Origin: Chrysemys picta bellii
Lineage: Eukaryota > Chordata > Testudines > Emydidae
Assembly: GCF_011386835.1 (NCBI RefSeq)
Contig: NC_088795.1
Location: 117,445,434 to 117,509,433 of the forward strand
Direction: 5' to 3'
Length of the DNA stretch: 64,000 nucleotides
Positions 57,665 to 64,000 of this stretch are shown piece after piece (the stretch's first letter is position 1; each line of letters begins with the position of its first letter). A program made the position numbers and the translations under genes. The notes beneath the pieces are model-generated. The model did not search any database. It was not told the origin of the DNA and saw only the letters and a program-made list of their open reading frames with translations.

Positions 57665-60332
57665 AAGTAAGCTGCTTCCAACCAAGACACATACATTTGC
57701 AACAATTGTCCTGGGCTGCTTTGTTTATGCCCCATCAGTAAGTGTGTCACAGGAAACCAAAGACTGCCTCTGGAGCATATAGGAAGTGTAGCACTTCCTG
57801 GAGGACTTACTCTGTAGCACATCTACCCTTTTTGCAGATCCCTTTCTAAAGTTCCTGATTGTATTTTGTTATGGGTTGTTAGTTTAATTTAGTAGTATTT
57901 TAGTTCAATCAGTGATTTAATAACCCTTCAGGTTGCTCCAACACAAGGCCCAGATTTTTAAAGGTATTTAGGAGTTGGTCTCATTAATAATGCAAGGCCT
58001 AAATTCCGTTTTCAAAAGTGACTTAAACTCTTAGGCCTACAGTTGGGTTGGAAATGTTTTTACCATCCCATGAAAACTTTTGAGGTTTAAAATGTTTTCT
58101 TATTCTGCAGTGATATAAAAGACCTTTTCAAAGCTTTTCATGATAAACAGACCCTAGGAGAGCTGATACCCTGCATGAGTCCTAACCACTAGACTGTAGG
58201 AGACCTAGGTTCATATCCTTTCTTCAAATCAGGCAGTGCAGGGACTCAAGCCTGGATCTCCCATATCCTCATTGAGTGCCCAAACCACTAGGCTGTTGGC
58301 TATTCTCAGATTGATGTTTGCATACTCTCTCTCATGAGATTTCTGTGAAAATGTTTGAAAGGCCTCTTCCATACCAATGTGGAATGAGAGAAATTTTGAA
58401 ATCTCAAATTGTCATGCTTTGCTCAGCATTGCCAAGCCTAAGTGACTTGTCAAAGATCATGCTGGAAGAACATGGTGGAGATGGGAATCAGACCCAGATT
58501 TTAAGTCCTAATCCGTGCTTTAAGCACAACACTCTCTTCCCTCTCAATGTCCCTGTATTACAACCTCAATTTTTATAGTGAAACACAAATCTCTATATTT
58601 CCCAGGTCTCTTTCTTTTGTATTTTTCCCTTCACCTAGAAATGGAAGACAGATCTGTAAGAAACAACTGTCCTTGTCTCAAGTGCTTGAATTTTTTAAAA
58701 GCACATGGATCCTTTTCATAAATGTCTATTTTAATTACCATAATACTTAACAATAACATGTTATACTTAACTGCATTTAGATTCAGAGGGGTAGCCGTGT
58801 TAGTCTGAATCTGTAAAAAGCAACAGAGGGTCCTGTGGCACCTTTAAGACTAACAGAAGTATTGGGAGCATAAGCTTTCGTGGGTAAGAACGTCACTTCT
58901 TCAGATGCAAAAAATGAGGTTCTTACCCACGAAAGCTTATGCTCCCAATACTTCTGTTAGTCTTAAAGGTGCCACAGGACCCTCTGTTGCATTTAGATTG
59001 CACTTTACATGTTCATAGCATTTTAGTGTTTTGATTGCCAATCAACTGCAGAGTAGACTAATACAAGGGAAAGAGAGAGGAGGAAAAAAAAATTCTGTGA
59101 GCTGACAATGAGTGAATAGAGCTGAGCTAATACATCAAAATATTTTCCATTAATTACTCAGAGAACATGACGTTCACTCCACCTGTTTCTATGCCCCTCT
59201 TGCATCCACTTTCTGAGAATATTCCTGTGAATGAGATTAGTGGCAGGAGTGTTCATGGAAATAAGTTTTAAGCTAAATAATGGAGAACACTTTTGCAAAA
59301 CTTTAAACTCCTGAATGTGACACTCAAACTTGATTCTTAGTTACTCATCTAATCAGAACAGAAAAAAATATTGTGTGACTAATGTATCCAATCTAACAAA
59401 GGGCACTTCACGTGCACATGGAAACAATGAGACACAGACATGACAAGTTTAAATGCAGAGGCCACAGCTTTATTTAAAACTCTCTTTTTCCAAACTGGGT
59501 AAGTAACTTACTTTCTGTGTAGTTTGTGTTGTTCCAGTGCATTTCCCAGTGGGCACTAATGGCCCTGGTGGACATAGCCTTCATACCCATCCTCAAGTTT
59601 GTCCTCTCTGCTCCCTCAAGCCTGCCAAGGGACTCTCACTGGCCAGAGTCCTGACCCACTCCCCTCCTCCACGCTGAAGGTGGATGAGATGAGATGAGAG
59701 GAGCCAGGAGTTGCCTGGGATAGAAGCTTCCTTCCCCTCCCCAACATGGTCGTACCCAGACAGCCCAATAGGTTACAGGGACCTTAGTCGGACACTTTTT
59801 TTTTTTCTTCTTCTTCTAATCCATGAATTGCACTGGAACCTGCTGAACTGCAACAATTGTAATTTAACCCCTCCCCTAACCCCCAGACCAGAACTGGATG
59901 CCAGGTGGAAGGTTAGCCAGTTTTGCCACATGGAAGAAGTCCCTTCCAGACCCCAAAATTGGTGATCAACCAAACCCCTGGCATCACCAGGGATCCAGCA
60001 GGTAGATAAAGGGTGAGGCTGAAACTGGGAGTCCACAATGGCCATCCAGCCTAGTCAGCAAGCTGCATCAACCACCCTCACACTCCAGTACCACCGAATG
60101 GGAGCCAAACACCTGGCCCCAGCACCACACTCACTGCCCAATGGCAGCAGCAACGGGCAGGACAAGCCCCCTGCTCCTGCCACGTTCTGGCCCCTGATGC
60201 AGCATGTGACCCCTTCCCACACCCTGAGCATGAGAGAGGAAGGAAGGGCTGGGGGGGGGGGGGAGGGAGAAGAAAGAAGAAGCAGATACCACATGCAGGA
60301 ACAAAGGGGGGTGTGAGAGAAAAGGAGAGGGC
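57665..60332. other. Intergenic right of CYTL1
   Basis: It contains the hairpin element at 58784-58987, weak SINE relics near 58185-58310 and 58435-58520, and a 13-G run near 60251. No STK32B exon was recognised. Confidence 0.45.
58784..58987 (-). mobile_element. Hairpin retroposon, copy 3
   Basis: The arms (about 58821-58891 and 58919-58989) pair over 71 bp. The loop is 27 nt (GTCACTTCTTCAGATGC, then an A-rich run). The tail is at 58784-58820 (CAGAGGGGTAGCCGTGTTAG). TGCATTTAGATT is present on both sides (58772-58783 and 58988-58999), overlapping the arm end by two bases. It is the same subfamily as copy 1. Confidence 0.8.
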
Positions 60333-60845
60333 TCTATTCTGTGCTGATTAGGCCTCAACTGGAGTATTGTGTCCAGTTCTGGGTGCCACATTTCAGGAAA
60401 GATGTGGACAAACTGGAGAAAAGTGCAAAAAAGATTAAAGGTGTAGAAAACCGGACCTAGGAGGGAAGATTAAAAATATTGTGTTTGTTTAGTTAGGAGA
60501 AGAGAAGACTGAGAGGGGACATAAGTTTTCAAGTACATAAATCATTACAAGGAGGAAGGAGAAAAATTGTTCTCTTTAACCTCGGAGGACAGGACACAAA
60601 GCAATGGGCTGAAATTGCAGCAAGAGTGGTTTAGATTGGACATTAGGAAAAATTTTCTCTCCCGGTGGTTAAGCACTGGAACAAATTGCCTAGGGAGGTT
60701 GTGGCATCTCCATCATTGGAGATTTTTAAGAGCAGGTTAGACATACATCTGTCAGGGATGGTCTAGATAATACTTAGTCCAGTCCCCTGCACTCATGGCA
60801 GGACTAGAAGACCTCTTGAGGGCCTTCCAGTACTTTGATTTTATG
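60333..60845 (+). mobile_element. CR1 LINE 3' part with ORF2 C-terminus
   Basis: The first part encodes RPQLEYCVQFWVPHF and KDVDKLEK, the C-terminal end of CR1 ORF2. The 3' untranslated region follows (GAAATTGCAGCAAGAGTGG, GCACTGGAACAAATTGCC, TTGAGGGCCTTCCAG) and ends near TTTTATGA. It is 5'-truncated and carries in-frame lesions. Confidence 0.8.
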
Positions 60846-63032
60846 AAGAGCACTGCTTCATCTACTCACCTTCCCCACCCTAGCCCCAGAAGCTGTCTCT
60901 GTTGCTCTTGGCTCCATCAAAGCCACACTCTGACTAGCAAGATGGCCATTCAGAATTCTTGGTATCAAATACTTGCAACAAGTTACATGTGAGCAATCCA
61001 AAGAGCTAGATATATGTGCAGATGCTATTTAGAGCCTGAGGGTGGCTGGCCCTAAAGTGGCAGCAAAGGAGAGAAAGAGGAAGCACCCCCAACTACCTAC
61101 TCATGCCCCAGTGTTGCATCCTGCCTCCTTGCTCAGACACAGGGAGAAAACTGCCCTCTATCCCAGTGCAGATGGAGGGGCCTGAGCTTTGGATCCACCA
61201 GCCTTCTTTCTATATACCCACCCACACCCCCCATTTGTTCACTAGCAGAACTGACCTGGAACAGAAAGTGGTAAAACTGACTTGCACTCATAAAGAGAGA
61301 GCAGTTCCTCACTCACCAGGACTCCTTCTGGGGTGATGCAGTGCTGCATTATTGCCCCATACTCAGGGCTAGAAACAAAGGCTGGATCTAGCCCTCGGTT
61401 ATTTGAAACTATTCACTAATAAATTTCAGAAAATCAAAAACTGCTTATGGACATCTTGTGCATGGAAAAAGCAGCTAGATTGGTCAAATAATTCACTATG
61501 AATTATTTGCTCAGCTCTAGCATTCATCACTAGCAATAGAGTTTTGTTTGTCCCCCCACCCCTGCCTTCTGATGAAGCTAATGTGGAGAAAGCTGCCTGA
61601 TGCATTGAGCCACATGCCAGCTGTGACAGTTAAAAAATGAGATACACTAAATGGTATTGAATAGAGGCTTTTTTTTTTTAAGAAAACCGCTGTTACTGAA
61701 GGAGGAAGTCAGGTTTAATTTTTTTCACCTACATCATCTCATCTTTGGGCCAGATCACATACAGAGAGTTGATCCAAACCCAAGTGAATAGCTCAATGTC
61801 TGCCAAAGTCACCGGCACTTCTCAGCATGCAAACTACCCTTCTCAGTTAAGAAAATAACAGAATTATTTTTTAATTGCATTAGAGTTTGTAGCTGCTTTG
61901 AGAAGTTCTAGCAGATCAACTATGAGCAGTTTATTTTCAACCCATGTCCCTGATATGGGCAAACAATTATTCCCTTTATTTAAGGTGAGCATTGAACTTC
62001 TTAGAGATGTGCTATCAGCTCTAGACATTGAGAATTGATAATGGGGACATGGAAACTTTCACTTCTAGAGCGCCTGGTACAAATCTGGTCCAGGTATATA
62101 GTGACTAAAATCCATCTATTTGTTGCTGGCTTACCTATGTGAGGCCAGTTGGTCTTGGATCACATTTTCCATCTTATGGAGAGACAAAAGCCTTGAATGG
62201 AAATGGAAATGGAATTACCCTTAGCAGAAGCGAGTGACCTCTGAAAGTGCGTAATCAAAATTGACATAGAAGGGGGTCCTCAGAGCCAGATTGCAGCAGT
62301 TGCTAAGGATCTAAATGTGTCGGATTCTAAAAGGGTATGAATTGCCCAGCTACTTTATTACATCATGAGTTGATTCCTTCAGGTCTGTGGCAGGACAGTG
62401 TGGATAAATTTTCACTATCATGCACCACATCTGATCAGTAGACAAGATATTCGGTCTCTAGTGCCATCAAGATGGCACATTTGATGAGTGATAATTATTT
62501 ACTTAAAGCCAGATGCTGTCTCCCTTACTCATGTTGAGTAGTCCCTTACTCCATAAATAGTCCCATTGCTACTGACCATGTGTGATTTCAATAGGACAAC
62601 TAGTGGAAGGATTACTCAGTGCTAGTGGGCTTGATTCTGCTCTCACACAATGTAAATCAAGAGTAGCTCACTAAAGGAAGTGGAGTTGCACTGATGTAAA
62701 ATTGGTGTAAGCAAGAAGAGAATCAGGAAATTACTGGAAATGTTATACTGCAGACTACTTAAATTTAAAACCAACAAACTTTCCATCTATAGGAAAACTT
62801 TATTTAAAACCTTCAGCTCAAAAGCAAAGGAAAAAGCAGTCTTTTTACATTTCCAGTGGCTACCGTGGACTTCAGCAATGGGTCTGTCAACATATTGGTG
62901 TATATTCTATTAAAACAACAAACCAGACTTGTTAGTTAGTGGCAGGGGTTTTTAAAAATTGTAAATACACCATAAAAGCCAAGCTAGGTTGGCCTGGTCA
63001 TAACGCAACACAGGGATCCAAGTCTGGGTCAT
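60846..63032. other. Intergenic
   Basis: One palindromic repeat (62500-62740) is recognised. Nothing else is supported. Confidence 0.45.
62500..62740. repeat. Amniote-type palindromic repeat
   Basis: GGGCTTGATTCTGCTCTCAC, TGTAAATCAAGAGTAGCTC and TGATGTAAAATTGGTGTAAG then AGAGAATCAGG form a diverged inverted unit of about 100 bp. A related CTCATGTTGAGTAGTCCC tract lies before it, and a similar fragment near 38550-38600. Confidence 0.45.
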
Positions 63033-63610
63033 GGTTACCATACGTCTGGTTTTTCCCGGACATGTCCGGCTTTTCGGCAATCAAACCCCCGTCCGGGGGG
63101 AATTGCCAGAAAGCCGAACATGTCTGGGGAAAATGCCGGCCGGGCACTTCCCCTCCTGCAGTGGCTTTGCTCCTCCCCTGACTCTTCGGCTCTGTTTAAG
63201 AGCCGAGCTGCCCGAGCGCTACAGGCTTTGGGCAGCCCCTGTGCCGCCGGAGCCCAGGAGGGGAAGTGCCCGGCCGGGGGCGCAGGGTCCGGAGGCATGG
63301 GGGCTGCCCGAGCGCTACCGGCTTCACGGTTTGCTGGGCAGCCTCCAGACCCTGCGCCCCCGGCTGGGCGCTTCCCCTCCCGGGCTCCAGCTGCACTGGG
63401 GAAGCGCCGGCCAGGGGCGCAGGGTCTGGGGGCTGCCCAGCAAACCGTGAAGCCAGTAGCGCTCGGGCAGCCCTTTCAGCGGGGCTGGGAGTGGGAGGGA
63501 GGAGAGGGTGGAGTTAGGGTGGGGTTGGGACGGGGAAGGGGCGGAGTTGGGGCGGGGCCAGGGCCCCGAGGAGGGTCCTCCTTTTTTAATTTGTTAAAGA
63601 TGGTAACCCT
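63033..63610. mobile_element. GC-rich MITE with GTTACCAT termini, copy B
   Basis: It begins GGTTACCATACGTC and ends ATGGTAACCCT. GTCATG is present immediately at both flanks, a probably decayed 8-bp target duplication. Like copy A it has a palindromic CCCGGACATGTCCGGC near its left end and a rightmost G-rich part ending in a CCTCCTTTTTT-like tract. Its centre (about 63180-63480) contains several inverted copies of a segment with GAGCGCTAC(A/C)GGCTT. The overlapping long frames are artefacts of the high GC content. Confidence 0.7.
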
Positions 63611-64000
63611 AGTCATGACCTTGCCTTGTTCTCCAGCCGGTAGCAAGCCCAGCAGAATCAGCACATTCAGCTCCAGGGGAGAAGGAGTAGTTCTCTCTAG
63701 CAGTGTCTTCTGGCTAACTGAAATAGTGGAATTGATAGCATTTGATTAAACTGTTCAGCCCTCGTCATCAGGGAGAAGACTGTGATACATAGGCTTAGAG
63801 AGGAAAATAGAGGACCACTTTTCTAAATAAAACTAACATGGCTGAGTGGTAGGTAAAGTCTTGATAAATCTCTGGTAATATTTGGAGTGTCACAAGGTGA
63901 CCAGTGTCCCCAGACCAGGGGGAAATGGGGCCAGCCCCACCTGTGCTGTAATTAACTATATCTCAGCCTGTGGGGGTGGGGGTGGAACTGCTAGTATCAG
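63611..64000. other. Window end, nothing recognised
   Basis: No gene or repeat could be assigned in these 390 bases. Confidence 0.4.

Noticed and set aside
63031..63749. 139- and 209-codon frames at the right end
   Set aside because: They overlap a non-autonomous element shared with 9520-10273; the composition explains the open frames.

Overview
This is vertebrate nuclear DNA, almost certainly from a cryptodiran turtle. The evidence is a tRNA-derived SINE of the turtle Cry I type (23391-23560, minus strand), many CR1 LINE fragments, hAT-type MITEs with 8-bp target duplications, MIR/CORE-like relics, and a general lack of coding sequence. Most open reading frames in the window are chance or lie inside repeats.

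One cellular protein-coding gene is supported: CYTL1 (cytokine-like protein 1), complete on the minus strand between 53515 and 51500. It has four coding exons (48, 15, 43 and 27 codons; 133 residues in total). All three introns are phase 0 with GT-AG ends, there is a signal peptide, and six cysteines lie in the mature part. A TATA-like box lies about 90 bp upstream of the start codon. From the known tetrapod order MSX1 - CYTL1 - STK32B, the sequence left of CYTL1 (1-51 kb) is probably the MSX1-CYTL1 intergenic interval, and the sequence right of it leads toward STK32B. Neither neighbour is visible here.

Layout. 1-7.7 kb: AT-rich intergenic DNA with short palindromic MITEs and a candidate conserved non-coding block near 5.2-5.9 kb. 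7.8-11.8 kb: a decayed Ty3/gypsy-type LTR element with recognisable gag (SCAN-like), protease and integrase but no recognisable reverse transcriptase, split by a 754-bp MITE. 13.3 kb: first hairpin retroposon. 16.3-19.1 kb: a 2-kb minus-strand CR1 with a 334-bp internal piece duplicated in inverted orientation next to it. 21-51 kb: intergenic DNA with CR1 ends, a Cry I SINE, hAT MITEs, two more members of the hairpin family (25.4 and 26.8 kb) and GC-rich non-autonomous elements. 51.5-53.6 kb: CYTL1. 54.2-57.7 kb: a LINE whose 5' half is inverted relative to its 3' half, as in twin priming, interrupted by later insertions. 58.8 kb: another hairpin retroposon. 60.3 kb: CR1 3' end. 63.0 kb: a second copy of the MITE family seen at 9.5 kb.

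The most interesting signal is a retroposon family whose long form is a near-perfect hairpin (arms of 71-92 nt) plus a roughly 35-45-nt single-stranded tail. Each of four copies is flanked by a 12-13-bp target duplication, and one copy has lost exactly the hairpin. Two further oddities are a 38-bp exact copy of part of the CYTL1 signal-peptide exon at the junction of a poly-T tract and the inverted LINE, and the 99% identical CR1 inverted repeat.
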